Source: Pseudomonas sp. Irchel s3h17
Lineage (GTDB): Bacteria > Pseudomonadota > Gammaproteobacteria > Pseudomonadales > Pseudomonadaceae
DNA length: 64,000 nucleotides
Reading direction: 5' to 3'
Assembly: GCF_900187505.1 (NCBI RefSeq)
Contig: NZ_FYDL01000010.1
Coordinates: 186,001 to 250,000 of the forward strand
Made by a program: the position numbers and the translations under genes
The notes under the pieces: model-generated
Seen by the model: only the letters and a program-made list of their open reading frames with translations
Told to the model about the DNA's origin: nothing
The model's database searches: none
Shown: positions 18,790-27,312 of the stretch, in pieces
Layout: each line of letters begins with the position of its first letter
Numbering within the stretch: the first letter of the stretch is position 1

Positions 18790-18878
18790 GTAGGAGCGGG
18801 CTTGCTCGCGAAGACGGAAGGTCAGGCAGCATCAATGTTGGATGCCAGATCGTTTTCGCGAGCAAGCCCGCTCCCACA
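18790..18878. repeat. REPIN, GGGAGCG-GCTCGCGA type
   Basis: Arms GTAGGAGCGGGCTTGCTCGC and GCGAGCAAGCCCGCTCCCAC face each other with a ~35-nt loop, directly after fklB. Confidence 0.85.
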
Positions 18879-18908
18879 GGGTTCGCTCCGACATTTTGCA
18901 TACAGCCT

Positions 18909-19166
18909 TCATATCTCGAGCTTGTTGTTCAGCTCATTTGTCGGGCGCAACGCCCGGGCATAGCAAAACAGGAACAGATTGCGCACCAGTTCCTTGAGTA
19001 CCACCGGCTCGCTGGAACTCAGGCCGTTGACGTCCAGATCACCCTGGTCCTGTAGCTCGTTCAAGGCTTCTTCTTCAAGTACCGCGCAGACTTCCCCAGT
19101 CTCCCGATGCAGGATCCTGAGGTAAGGGTGCGGGCGGTCCAGCCAGGCATCGATCAAGTAAGTCAT
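18909..19166 (-). CDS. Small conserved protein with Fur-like box (PA4570-like)
   Basis: An 85-residue protein, MTYLIDAWLDRPHPYLRILH..., with an acidic central part (CAVLEEEALNELQDQGDLD) and a hydrophobic C-terminal stretch (LFLFCYARAL). I recognise no domain. The ATG at 19164-19166 has AAGGAG at good spacing; the ATG two codons upstream sits too close to it. Its position between fklB and ispB fits PA4570. A Fur-like operator lies ~27 bp upstream of the start, so iron-starvation induction is plausible. Confidence 0.6.
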   Translation of the reverse strand: MTYLIDAWLDRPHPYLRILHRETGEVCAVLEEEALNELQDQGDLDVNGLSSSEPVVLKELVRNLFLFCYARALRPTNELNNKLEI

Positions 19167-19192
19167 GATGCTCATCTCCTTGTTAATGGTTT

Positions 19193-19213
19193 GATGAGAA
19201 TAATTCTTATTCA
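19193..19213 (-). promoter_or_regulatory. Fur-box-like operator
   Basis: GATGAGAATAATTCTTATTC lies just upstream of the 85-residue gene. It has the AT-rich, near-palindromic GAATAA/TTATTC form of Pseudomonas Fur boxes (GATAATGATAATCATTATC-type). Overlap with the likely promoter suggests iron-dependent repression. Confidence 0.55.
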
Positions 19214-19320
19214 ATTAATAGCAAGTGCCTATTGGCGGTTTGTGCTGTTTTTTGCGTGGGAATTGCTGAAGATCAAAACGGCTGGCGTTTTGCTACTGGG
19301 CGGGACGGGGGCGGGGAATG

Positions 19321-19352
19321 CACCCTCCCACGCGGGGCGCGGGAGGGTATGC
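19321..19352. terminator. GC-rich hairpin downstream of yjdM
   Basis: CACCCTCCCACG and CGCGGGAGGGT pair into a strong stem just after the yjdM stop on the reverse strand. No long T-run follows, so efficiency is uncertain. Confidence 0.5.
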
Positions 19353-19359
19353 AGCGGGC

Positions 19360-19701
19360 TCAGACCTTTCTGACGAACTCGGACTTGAGTTTCATCGGGC
19401 CAATGCCGTCGATCTTGCAGTCGATGTCGTGGTCGCCATCGCACAGGCGGATGTTCTTGACCTTGGTGCCAACCTTGACCACCAACGAGGTGCCTTTGAC
19501 CTTGAGGTCCTTGATCACGGTGATGGTGTCGCCATCTTGCAGGACATTGCCGACCGAATCCTTTTTCACGGTTTCATCGGACGCGGCTTCGGCTTCGCCA
19601 TTGGCGGACCACTCGTGGGCGCACTCAGGGCAGATCAGCTGGGCGCCGTCTTCGTAGGTGTATTCGGAATTGCATTTTGGGCAGGGTGGCAACGTGCTCA
19701 C
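19360..19701 (-). CDS. yjdM: Zinc-ribbon protein YjdM (PhnA family)
   Basis: A 113-residue cytosolic protein with an N-terminal zinc ribbon (CPKC at about 7-10 and CPEC at about 24-27) and a C-terminal SH3-like barrel with LQDGDTITVIKDLKVKGTS and DHDIDCKIDGIGPMKLKSEF. These are the PhnA/YjdM family signatures. Despite the historical name it is not a phosphonate hydrolase and its role is unknown. Confidence 0.9.
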   Translation of the reverse strand: MSTLPPCPKCNSEYTYEDGAQLICPECAHEWSANGEAEAASDETVKKDSVGNVLQDGDTITVIKDLKVKGTSLVVKVGTKVKNIRLCDGDHDIDCKIDGIGPMKLKSEFVRKV

Positions 19702-19781
19702 TAAGGCTCCTTGGATTCAGGATCGCTAAAAGCGCACATTGTATAGGGTTTTACACGGGAGAGGGCACGACGGTGATGACC

Positions 19782-19871
19782 TGTGGGAGCGGGGTTGCTC
19801 GCGAAGGGGTCATAACATCCAACATCATCGTTGAATGGCACACCGCCTTCGTCGGAGCGCCGCCCCCACAA
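19782..19871. repeat. Decayed REPIN, GGGAGCG-GCTCGCGA type
   Basis: The left arm TGTGGGAGCGGGGTTGCTCG is intact; the right arm (CCTTCGTCGGAGCGCCGCCC) has diverged. It lies between yjdM and the ispB 3' end. Confidence 0.65.
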
Positions 19872-19881
19872 GGGACCGCTT

Positions 19882-20850
19882 TTAGTGCGTACGGGCGACC
19901 GCAAACTCGCTCAATTCGACCAATGCATCGCGGTATTCACTGGCAGGCAGTGTTTCGAGGCAGGTAATCGCCCGGGCCACATAGTCGCGGGCCAGTTGCG
20001 CGGTGTAGTCCAGCGAGCCCGAAGCCTCCACGGCAGCACGGATGCTTTCCAGGTCTTCGATGCCGCCTTTCTGGATCGCCTGGCGCACCAGTGCCGCCTG
20101 TTCCGGCGTGCCTTCGCGCATGGTGTAGATCAGTGGCAGGGTCGGCTTGCCTTCGGCCAGGTCGTCGCCGACATTCTTGCCCAGGGTTTCTGCATCGCCA
20201 CGGTAGTCGAGCAGGTCGTCGACCAGTTGGAAGGCTACGCCCAGGTGGTCGCCGAAGGTGCGCAAGGCTTCGCTCTGTTCCACTGTCGCGCCCGCGAGGG
20301 CGGCAGCACTGTGGGTCGAGGCCTCGAAGAGCATCGCGGTTTTGCCGCGGATGACTTCCATGTAGGTTTCTTCGGTGGTGCTGGCATCGCGCACCTTGGA
20401 CAGCTGCAGCACTTCGCCTTCGGCGATGATCCGCGTGGCTTGCGAGAGGATCTTCATCACCGGCATCGAGCCCAGTTCGACCATCATCTCGAACGAGCGC
20501 GAGTACAGGAAATCACCGACCAGCACGCTTGGCGCGTTGCCCCACATGGCGTTGGCGGTCGAGCGTCCACGGCGCATGCCGGACATGTCGACCACGTCGT
20601 CATGCAACAGGGTGGCGGTGTGCAGGAACTCGATAGTGGCCGCCAGCAGGCGCATGTCGTCGCCTTCGCGACCCAGGGCCTTGCCGCACAGCAGCACTAA
20701 TAGAGGACGCAGGCGTTTACCGCCAGCCGAGGTGATGTAGTCGCCGATTTTCGATACCAGCGGCACTCGGGAAGTCAGCTGCTTCTTGATGATGCCGTCG
20801 ACGGCGTTAAAATCGTCCGCCACCGCGCGGTAGAAAGCTTGGGGTTGCAT
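19882..20850 (-). CDS. ispB: Polyprenyl diphosphate synthase (ubiquinone side chain)
   Basis: A 322-residue trans-prenyltransferase that extends farnesyl diphosphate with IPP to make the ubiquinone tail (C45 in Pseudomonas, inferred). Both aspartate-rich motifs are present: first DDVVD within LLHDDVVDMSGMRRG, second FQLVDDLLDYRGD. The N-terminal GGKRLRPLL substrate-binding motif is intact. It is divergent from rplU-rpmA, the arrangement usual in gamma-proteobacteria. Confidence 0.95.
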   Translation of the reverse strand: MQPQAFYRAVADDFNAVDGIIKKQLTSRVPLVSKIGDYITSAGGKRLRPLLVLLCGKALGREGDDMRLLAATIEFLHTATLLHDDVVDMSGMRRGRSTANAMWGNAPSVLVGDFLYSRSFEMMVELGSMPVMKILSQATRIIAEGEVLQLSKVRDASTTEETYMEVIRGKTAMLFEASTHSAAALAGATVEQSEALRTFGDHLGVAFQLVDDLLDYRGDAETLGKNVGDDLAEGKPTLPLIYTMREGTPEQAALVRQAIQKGGIEDLESIRAAVEASGSLDYTAQLARDYVARAITCLETLPASEYRDALVELSEFAVARTH

Positions 20851-21067
20851 CAGCGACAGTTGCTCCAGAAGGGTTGCGCGGCATGCTAGGACCCACGCCA
20901 GCAGGTGTCAAGGCGCGGTCAGACGCCATGAAAGCTGCTGCACTCGGTAATCCTACGTCAAAAGCAGGCTCGGAATGCTCATTTACAACTCGTAAACTCC
21001 GCTTCCTCGCCTGCTTTTTCCTTGTCTTCCCTTCGCTCGCGACGCTTTCAAAGCGTCTGAGGGCCCC

Positions 21068-21096
21068 TTGCAAGGTGCTTGCGCCTTGCGTACAAT
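21068..21096 (+). promoter_or_regulatory. Sigma-70 promoter for rplU-rpmA
   Basis: TTGCAA (21068-21073), a 17-bp spacer and TACAAT (21091-21096) make a good -35/-10 pair about 130 bp upstream of rplU. The leader includes a small hairpin (CTCTTC/AAAGAG-like) near 21183. The rest of the 378-bp ispB-rplU gap shows no gene. Confidence 0.6.
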
Positions 21097-21228
21097 CGCG
21101 CACCCTGAACTTCCTGGGCAGCACCTGCCTTACGCAATTGCAATCGGGCCTTCCAGCCTTATGCAGCCATGCCAGCCAATACCTCTTCTTATAAAGAGCT
21201 GGGTGAGCAGGATTATCGGAGAAATACC

Positions 21229-21543
21229 ATGTCTTATGCAGTAATCGTTACTGGTGGCAAGCAGTACAAAGTTGCTCCAGGTGAATACCTGAAGATCGAA
21301 AAACTGGAAATCGCTACCGGCGAATCCGTTACTTTTGATCGCGTTCTGTTGGTTGCCAATGGCGACGACGTGAATATCGGCGCTCCAGTTGTTGCTGGCG
21401 CTACCGTTGTGGCTGAAGTGATCTCCCAAGGTCGTCACGATAAAGTCCGCATCATCAAGTTCCGTCGCCGTAAGCACCACATGAAGCGTATGGGCCACCG
21501 CCAGTGGTACACCGAGATCAAAATCACCGGTATTCAGGCTTAA
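21229..21543 (+). CDS. rplU: 50S ribosomal protein L21
   Basis: A 104-residue ribosomal protein, MSYAVIVTGGKQYKVAPGEY..., ending with the KFRRRKHHMKRMGHRQWYTE basic motif typical of L21. GGAGAAATACC precedes the start. It is followed 35 bp later by rpmA, the conserved L21-L27 operon. Confidence 0.97.
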   Translation: MSYAVIVTGGKQYKVAPGEYLKIEKLEIATGESVTFDRVLLVANGDDVNIGAPVVAGATVVAEVISQGRHDKVRIIKFRRRKHHMKRMGHRQWYTEIKITGIQA

Positions 21544-21578
21544 TTTCAGCCTAATTCCTCACTAGGAGAATTGAACTC

Positions 21579-21854
21579 ATGGCACACAAAAAAGCTGGTG
21601 GTAGTACCCGTAACGGTCGCGACTCAGAAGCCAAACGCCTTGGCGTGAAGATGTATGGCGGCCAGGTTATCATCCCGGGCAACATCATCGTGCGTCAGCG
21701 CGGCACCCAATTCCACGCTGGCTACGGCGTTGGCATGGGTAAAGATCACACTCTGTTCGCGAAAATCGACGGCGTGATCAAGTTCGAAGTAAAAGGCGCT
21801 TTCAACCGCCGTTACGTGAGCATTGTCCCGAAGACTCCAGTCGTCGCGGCATAA
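21579..21854 (+). CDS. rpmA: 50S ribosomal protein L27
   Basis: A 91-residue ribosomal protein starting MAHKKAGGSTRNGRDSEAKR, the conserved L27 N-terminus that reaches the peptidyl transferase centre. AGGAGAATTGAACTC precedes the start. The gene ends just before a strong terminator. Confidence 0.97.
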   Translation: MAHKKAGGSTRNGRDSEAKRLGVKMYGGQVIIPGNIIVRQRGTQFHAGYGVGMGKDHTLFAKIDGVIKFEVKGAFNRRYVSIVPKTPVVAA

Positions 21855-21869
21855 TTACGTAGTTGCTGG

Positions 21870-21898
21870 AAAAGCCCTGTCTTGCGACGGGGCTTTTT
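21870..21898 (+). terminator. Terminator after rpmA
   Basis: AAAAGCCCTGTCTTGCGACG followed by GGGCTTTTT forms a stem with a U-run about 15 bp after the rpmA stop. Confidence 0.85.
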
Positions 21899-22048
21899 CG
21901 TTTGTGGGGTGAGTCTCTTGCAAAGCTGTTTGTGATGGGCTCCAGCGCTGGATTTGCGGTCGTTGATTGAGGTCGCTGCGCTCATTTTTGCAAGAGTCTT
22001 ATGTCTTAGTATTTTTCGGCTCGTCCGTATGGCGAGAGGCGTTTTGTT

Positions 22049-23272
22049 ATGAAGTTCGTTGATGAAGTATCGATTCGAGTAAAAGCTGGCGACGGCGGCA
22101 ATGGCTGCATGAGTTTCCGTCGCGAAAAATTCATCGAAAACGGTGGTCCTAACGGTGGTGATGGGGGTGACGGCGGTTCGGTCTACATGATCGCCGACGA
22201 AAACCTCAACACCTTGGTCGACTACCGTTACACCCGGCACTTCGATGCCGAGCGTGGCTCGAACGGCGGCAGCACCGACTGCACCGGCAAGAAGGGTGAG
22301 GAGCTGGTGTTGCGGGTTCCGGTCGGCACCACGGTGATTGACTCGGCGACCCAGGAAGTCATTGGCGACCTGACCAAGGCGGGTCAGCGTCTGTTGGTGG
22401 CGCATGGTGGCTGGCACGGTCTGGGTAACACCCGATTCAAGTCCAGTACCAACCGCGCGCCGCGCCAGACTACACCAGGCAAGCCGGGCGAGCAGCGTGA
22501 CCTCAAGCTGGAAATGAAGGTGTTGGCCGACGTCGGTCTGCTGGGCTTGCCGAACGCCGGTAAAAGTACCTTTATCCGTTCGGTTTCTGCCGCTAAGCCG
22601 AAAGTGGCTGATTACCCGTTCACCACCCTGGTGCCAAACCTGGGCGTGGTCAGTGTCGACCGCTGGAAGAGCTTTGTGGTCGCCGACATTCCAGGTCTGA
22701 TCGAAGGGGCTTCCGACGGCGCGGGCCTGGGGATTCGCTTCCTCAAGCACTTGTCGCGTACCCGTCTGTTGTTGCACCTCGTCGACATGGCGCCGCTGGA
22801 TGATACTAGTGCTCCAGATGCGGCTGAAGTGATCGTCAGCGAGCTGACCAAGTTCAGTCCGTCCCTGGCTGAGCGTGATCGCTGGCTGGTGCTGAACAAG
22901 TGCGACCAGATCCTCGAGGAAGAACACGAAGAGCGGGTCAAGGAGATCGTTGATCGTCTGGAGTGGACCGGTCCGGTCTACGTGATCTCGGCTATCGCTA
23001 AAGACGGCACCGAGCGTCTGTGCCATGACATCATGCGTTACCTGGAAGATCGTGCTGATCGCCTGGCCAATGATCCTGTCTACAAGGAAGAGTTGGCTGA
23101 CCTCGACCAGCGCATCGAAGATGAAGCGCGGGCCCAGTTGCAGGCGCTGGATGATCAGCGTGCCCTGCGCCGCAGCGGCGTGAAGTCGGTCCATGACATC
23201 GGCGACGATGACTGGGACGAAGAAGATGTGGATGATGAAGATGGTCCGGAAATCATTTACGTGCGTGATTGA
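22049..23272 (+). CDS. obgE: GTPase ObgE/CgtA
   Basis: A 407-residue GTPase acting in late 50S assembly and stress control. The glycine-rich Obg fold is at the N-terminus (MKFVDEVSIRVKAGDGGNGC, GGPNGGDGGDGGSVYMIAD). G motifs are GLPNAGKST (G1), DIPGLIEGA (G3) and NKCD (G4). The C-terminal tail is very acidic (DDDWDEEDVDDEDGPE), as in gamma-proteobacterial ObgE. It lies 194 bp after rpmA, with that operon's terminator between. Confidence 0.97.
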   Translation: MKFVDEVSIRVKAGDGGNGCMSFRREKFIENGGPNGGDGGDGGSVYMIADENLNTLVDYRYTRHFDAERGSNGGSTDCTGKKGEELVLRVPVGTTVIDSATQEVIGDLTKAGQRLLVAHGGWHGLGNTRFKSSTNRAPRQTTPGKPGEQRDLKLEMKVLADVGLLGLPNAGKSTFIRSVSAAKPKVADYPFTTLVPNLGVVSVDRWKSFVVADIPGLIEGASDGAGLGIRFLKHLSRTRLLLHLVDMAPLDDTSAPDAAEVIVSELTKFSPSLAERDRWLVLNKCDQILEEEHEERVKEIVDRLEWTGPVYVISAIAKDGTERLCHDIMRYLEDRADRLANDPVYKEELADLDQRIEDEARAQLQALDDQRALRRSGVKSVHDIGDDDWDEEDVDDEDGPEIIYVRD

Positions 23273-23292
23273 TTCGTTGCGATAAACTTAAG

Positions 23293-23316
23293 CGCCGCTC
23301 CCTGGAGCGGCGTTTT
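23293..23316 (+). terminator. Terminator after obgE
   Basis: CGCCGCTCC-CT-GGAGCGGCG followed by TTTT, 20 bp after the obgE stop. Confidence 0.85.
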
Positions 23317-23395
23317 AGTATCTGGAAATCGGTAGTCACGAATAACGTTATGGGCAGCGCTGGGTCGTGCTGTCCTCAAGCTAAGGTTGAAGATC

Positions 23396-24514
23396 ATGCG
23401 GAGCAAGGTGACAGGTGCGCAGCGTTGGGTCGTGAAGATCGGCAGCGCTTTGCTGACGGCTGACGGCAAGGGTCTGGATCGCGCGGCAATGGGCGTCTGG
23501 GTTGAGCAAATGGTTGCGCTGCATGAGGCGGGTGTCGAGCTGGTGCTGGTGTCCTCCGGGGCGGTGGCGGCGGGCATGAGTCGCCTTGGCTGGACCGCAC
23601 GACCCAGTGCGATGCATGAGCTGCAGGCGGCTGCCGCCATCGGACAGATGGGGTTGGTGCAGGCCTGGGAATCGAGCTTTGCCGAGCATGGCCGGCACAC
23701 GGCGCAGATTCTCCTGACTCATGACGACTTGTCCGACCGCAAGCGTTACCTCAATGCGCGTAGCACCCTGCGTGCGCTGGTCGAGCTCAAGGTCATTCCG
23801 GTGATCAACGAGAACGATACGGTGGTCACTGACGAAATTCGTTTCGGTGACAACGACACGCTGGCGGCGCTGGTGGCCAACCTGGTCGAGGCTGATCTGT
23901 TGGTGATTCTCACCGATCGTGACGGCATGTTCGACGCTGATCCGCGCAACAATCCGGATGCCAAGCTGATTTACGAGGCGCGTGCCGATGATCCGGCGCT
24001 GGATGCGGTGGCTGGCGGTACGGGTGGCGCATTGGGGCGTGGCGGCATGCAGACCAAGTTGCGTGCGGCGCGTCTGGCGGCGCGTTCCGGGGCTCATACC
24101 ATCATCGTGGGTGGGCGCCTGGAGCGGGTGCTCGATCGCCTGAGGGCGGGTGAGCGCATTGGTACCTTGCTGTCGCCTGAGCGCGGCATGCTGGCTGCGC
24201 GCAAGCAGTGGCTGGCCGGGCATCTGCAGACCCGTGGCACGCTGGTGCTGGACGAGGGGGCGGTGGCGGCATTGTCCCAGGGCAACAAGAGCCTGCTGCC
24301 GGTCGGCGTAAAGTTGGTCCAGGGTAGCTTTCGTCGGGGTGAGATGGTGGTTTGCGTGGCGCCGGATGGTCGTGAGATTGCCCGTGGCCTGGCCAACTAC
24401 AGCGCGCTTGAGGCGCAAAAAATCATCGGTCAGTCGTCCGAGTCGATTGTCGGACTGTTGGGGTATATGGCGGAACCTGAACTGGTTCACCGCGATAACC
24501 TGATTCTGGTTTAA
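23396..24514 (+). CDS. proB: Glutamate 5-kinase
   Basis: A 372-residue enzyme, first step of proline synthesis (glutamate to glutamyl 5-phosphate). The amino-acid kinase domain has VVKIGSALLTADGKGLD, LVLVSSGAVAAGMSRLG, NENDTVV, FGDNDTLAALVA and LTDRDGMFDADPR. A C-terminal PUA domain follows (about 275-365). I use the ATG of MRSKVTGAQRWVVKIG, which gives the usual length; a TTG three codons upstream is possible. Confidence 0.96.
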   Translation: MRSKVTGAQRWVVKIGSALLTADGKGLDRAAMGVWVEQMVALHEAGVELVLVSSGAVAAGMSRLGWTARPSAMHELQAAAAIGQMGLVQAWESSFAEHGRHTAQILLTHDDLSDRKRYLNARSTLRALVELKVIPVINENDTVVTDEIRFGDNDTLAALVANLVEADLLVILTDRDGMFDADPRNNPDAKLIYEARADDPALDAVAGGTGGALGRGGMQTKLRAARLAARSGAHTIIVGGRLERVLDRLRAGERIGTLLSPERGMLAARKQWLAGHLQTRGTLVLDEGAVAALSQGNKSLLPVGVKLVQGSFRRGEMVVCVAPDGREIARGLANYSALEAQKIIGQSSESIVGLLGYMAEPELVHRDNLILV

Positions 24515-24525
24515 GGAAAATGCGT

Positions 24526-24990
24526 ATGCACATGGCGAAAGGATTGCTGGGGTTGTTGCTGGCGATGCCACTGCTGGCATCGGCGGAGGAAATTGGCCAG
24601 GTGTCGACGGTATTCAAGTTTGTCGGGCCAAACGACCGTATCGTCGTCGAGGCGTTCGATGATCCGAAGGTGGATGGCGTGACCTGCTACCTGTCTCGCG
24701 CCAAGACGGGTGGGGTGAAGGGTGGGCTGGGGCTGGCGGAAGACCGGGCCGAGGCGTCTATCGCCTGTCGCCAGGTTGGGCCGATCAGCTTCAAGGGTGA
24801 GCTCAAGGATGGTGATGAGGTGTTCAAGGAGCGTACCTCCCTGGTGTTCAAGACCATGCAGGTGGTGCGCTTCCTCGACAAGAAGCGCAATACCCTGGTG
24901 TATCTGGTCTACAGCGATCGTTTGATCGAGGGCAGTCCTCAGAATGCGGTGACGGCGATCCCGATTTTGCCTTGGGCGCACGCTCAGTAA
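24526..24990 (+). CDS. creA: CreA family exported protein
   Basis: About 154 residues with signal peptide MHMAKGLLGLLLAMPLLASA. The mature part has the CreA core: GQVSTVFKFVGPNDRIVVEA, FDDPKVDGVTCYLSRAKTGG and YLVYSDRLIEGSPQNAVTAI. The role is unknown despite the name, which comes from the E. coli creABCD locus. An ATG two codons upstream also exists, but AAGGA is spaced better for this one. Last gene before a terminator. Confidence 0.85.
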   Translation: MHMAKGLLGLLLAMPLLASAEEIGQVSTVFKFVGPNDRIVVEAFDDPKVDGVTCYLSRAKTGGVKGGLGLAEDRAEASIACRQVGPISFKGELKDGDEVFKERTSLVFKTMQVVRFLDKKRNTLVYLVYSDRLIEGSPQNAVTAIPILPWAHAQ

Positions 24991-25006
24991 GTCAGCGAAG
25001 ATCCTG

Positions 25007-25043
25007 ATGTGGGGGCGGCCAGGCTCGCCCCCACATTTTTTTT
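25007..25043 (+). terminator. Terminator after creA
   Basis: ATGTGGGGGCG pairs with CGCCCCCACAT, followed by a run of T. Confidence 0.85.
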
Positions 25044-25071
25044 GCGCTGTGATCACTGAATCGCAGGCAAT

Positions 25072-25099
25072 AAAAAACCGACCCGGAGGTCGGTTTTTT
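25072..25099. terminator. Bidirectional terminator between creA and rpsT
   Basis: Symmetric hairpin with A-run on the left, ACCGACC/GGTCGGT stem and T-run on the right. It lies just after the rpsT stop on the reverse strand. Confidence 0.9.
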
Positions 25100-25113
25100 A
25101 ATGAGCGTGTCGC

Positions 25114-25392
25114 TTAGGCAGCAGCGGCAACGTTCAGGGCCTTGACGTGGCCATTCAGGCGGCTCTTATGGCGAGCGGCTTTGTTCTTGTGGATGATGCC
25201 TTTATCGGCCATACGGTCGATAACAGGCACGGCCAGAACGTAAGCGGCTTGCGCTTTAGCAGCGTCTTTTGCGTCGATGGCTTTAACTACATTCTTGATG
25301 TAGGTACGAACCATGGAACGCAGGCTGGCGTTGTGGCTGCGACGCTTCTCAGCCTGTTTTGCACGTTTTTTGGCGGAAGGTGTGTTGGCCAC
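25114..25392 (-). CDS. rpsT: 30S ribosomal protein S20
   Basis: A 92-residue basic protein, MANTPSAKKRAKQAEKRRSH..., with the conserved LRSMVRTYIKN and GIIHKNKAARHKSRL segments of S20, which binds the 5' domain of 16S rRNA. It is divergent from murJ, and the 252-bp gap between them holds both promoters. Confidence 0.97.
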   Translation of the reverse strand: MANTPSAKKRAKQAEKRRSHNASLRSMVRTYIKNVVKAIDAKDAAKAQAAYVLAVPVIDRMADKGIIHKNKAARHKSRLNGHVKALNVAAAA

Positions 25393-25644
25393 CGTCGAGC
25401 TCCTCGAAAGACTTTTTGGGAAATAGCAAACAAAATAGGCCGCGAATCATGCCGATGAGTTGAAGTCTTGTCAAGGGCGGTTGAGACGTTCCGCTAAGTG
25501 GTAGGTATAAATCACCGGGATATTTCATTCCGGCGTACGACCTGTAAACTCGCGAGCTTTGGCTCTGTGCTGTTGCGGCGCGGAGTATCGCATAAGTAGG
25601 CGCATTGTTCGCCTGCTGTTTATCGACAGGCACAAAACTCTTCA

Positions 25645-27183
25645 ATGAACCTGCTCAAATCCTTGGCTGCCGTCAGCTCCATCACGATGATTTCCCGGGT
25701 CCTGGGGTTTGTCCGTGACACCCTCATCGCCCGTATATTCGGCGCCGGCATGGCCACGGACGCCTTTTTCATTGCCTTCAAGCTGCCCAACCTGCTGCGG
25801 CGGATCTTTGCCGAGGGGGCTTTTTCCCAGGCGTTCGTACCGATCCTGGCGGAGTACAAAAGCCAGCAAGGCGAGGAGGCGACGCGGACTTTCGTTGCTT
25901 ACGTTTCCGGTTTGCTGACACTGGTGCTGGCGCTGGTCACGGTGCTTGGGATAGTTGCCGCGCCTTGGGTGATTTGGGCTACAGCCCCCGGTTTTGTTGA
26001 TACTCCGGAAAAATTCGAGCTGACCACCAGTCTGTTGCGAGTGACGTTTCCCTATATATTGCTGATCTCGCTGTCCTCGCTGGCCGGGGCCATCCTCAAC
26101 ACCTGGAACCGTTTTTCGGTACCGGCCTTCGTGCCGACGCTGCTCAACGTCGCCATGATCATCTTTTCGCTGTTCCTGACGCCGTACTTCGATCCGCCGG
26201 TCATGGCCCTCGGATGGGCGGTACTGGCCGGTGGCCTGGCTCAGTTGCTCTATCAGCTGCCGCACCTGAAAAAAATCGGCATGTTGGTGCTGCCGCGCCT
26301 GAATCTGCGCGACAGCGGCGTCTGGCGGGTCATGAAGCAAATGCTGCCGGCGATCCTCGGGGTTTCGGTCAGTCAGATTTCATTGATCATCAATACTATT
26401 TTTGCCTCGTTCCTGGTGGCGGGGTCGGTGTCCTGGATGTACTACGCCGATCGCTTGATGGAGTTGCCATCCGGTGTGCTGGGGGTGGCGCTGGGGACCA
26501 TTCTGCTGCCGACCCTGGCCAAGACCTACGCCAACAAGGACCGTCACGAGTACTCGCGCATCCTCGACTGGGGCCTGCGCCTGTGTTGTGTGCTGGTATT
26601 GCCGTGCGCCCTGGCGCTGGGGATCCTGGCCGAGCCGCTGACCGTTTCGCTGTTCCAGTACGGTCAGTTCAGCGCCTTTGATGCCGCCATGACTCAGCGC
26701 GCGCTGGTGGCCTATTCGGTGGGGTTGCTCGCAATTATCCTGATCAAGGTGCTGGCGCCGGGCTTTTATGCGCAACAGAACATCCGCACGCCGGTAAAAA
26801 TCGCGATTTTCACCCTGGTGGTCACCCAGTTGTTCAACCTGGCCCTGATCGGTTCTCTGAAGCACGCAGGCCTGGCGCTGGCCATCAGTCTCGGCGCCTG
26901 CCTCAATGCGGGATTGTTGTTCTATCAACTGCGCAAGCAGAAGATGTATCAACCGCAACCGGGCTGGGGGAAGTTCAGCCTCAAGCTGGTGCTGGCCGTG
27001 GGCGTGATGTCGGCGGTGCTGCTGGGGCTGATGTATTTCATGCCCTCCTGGGGCGAGGGCGGCATGCTGGAGCGTTTCCTGCGCCTGGGGGCATTGGTGG
27101 TTGCCGGCGTGGTCGCGTATTTCGGCATGCTGGCGCTGTTGGGTTTCCGCCTGCGGGACTTCAATCGCAAGGTGTTGAGCTAA
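25645..27183 (+). CDS. murJ: Lipid II flippase MurJ
   Basis: A 512-residue inner-membrane protein with about 14 membrane spans, of the MOP superfamily, that moves lipid II across the inner membrane for peptidoglycan synthesis. Family signatures are SSITMISRVLGFVRDTLIAR at the N-terminus, DAFFIAFKLPNLLRRIFAEG and AFSQAFVPILAEY. It is followed 129 bp later by ribF. Confidence 0.96.
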   Translation: MNLLKSLAAVSSITMISRVLGFVRDTLIARIFGAGMATDAFFIAFKLPNLLRRIFAEGAFSQAFVPILAEYKSQQGEEATRTFVAYVSGLLTLVLALVTVLGIVAAPWVIWATAPGFVDTPEKFELTTSLLRVTFPYILLISLSSLAGAILNTWNRFSVPAFVPTLLNVAMIIFSLFLTPYFDPPVMALGWAVLAGGLAQLLYQLPHLKKIGMLVLPRLNLRDSGVWRVMKQMLPAILGVSVSQISLIINTIFASFLVAGSVSWMYYADRLMELPSGVLGVALGTILLPTLAKTYANKDRHEYSRILDWGLRLCCVLVLPCALALGILAEPLTVSLFQYGQFSAFDAAMTQRALVAYSVGLLAIILIKVLAPGFYAQQNIRTPVKIAIFTLVVTQLFNLALIGSLKHAGLALAISLGACLNAGLLFYQLRKQKMYQPQPGWGKFSLKLVLAVGVMSAVLLGLMYFMPSWGEGGMLERFLRLGALVVAGVVAYFGMLALLGFRLRDFNRKVLS

Positions 27184-27312
27184 GGACATTGGCTCAATAA
27201 TGGCGGCTCAAGTGGCGGTTTTGTCGGTTCGATCACTTTGGGTTACGGTGTTGCCTGTCGTCGGCCGCCGGGTGTGGTTATAATCGACCACTTTATGAGC
27301 AAGAAGCGCGTT

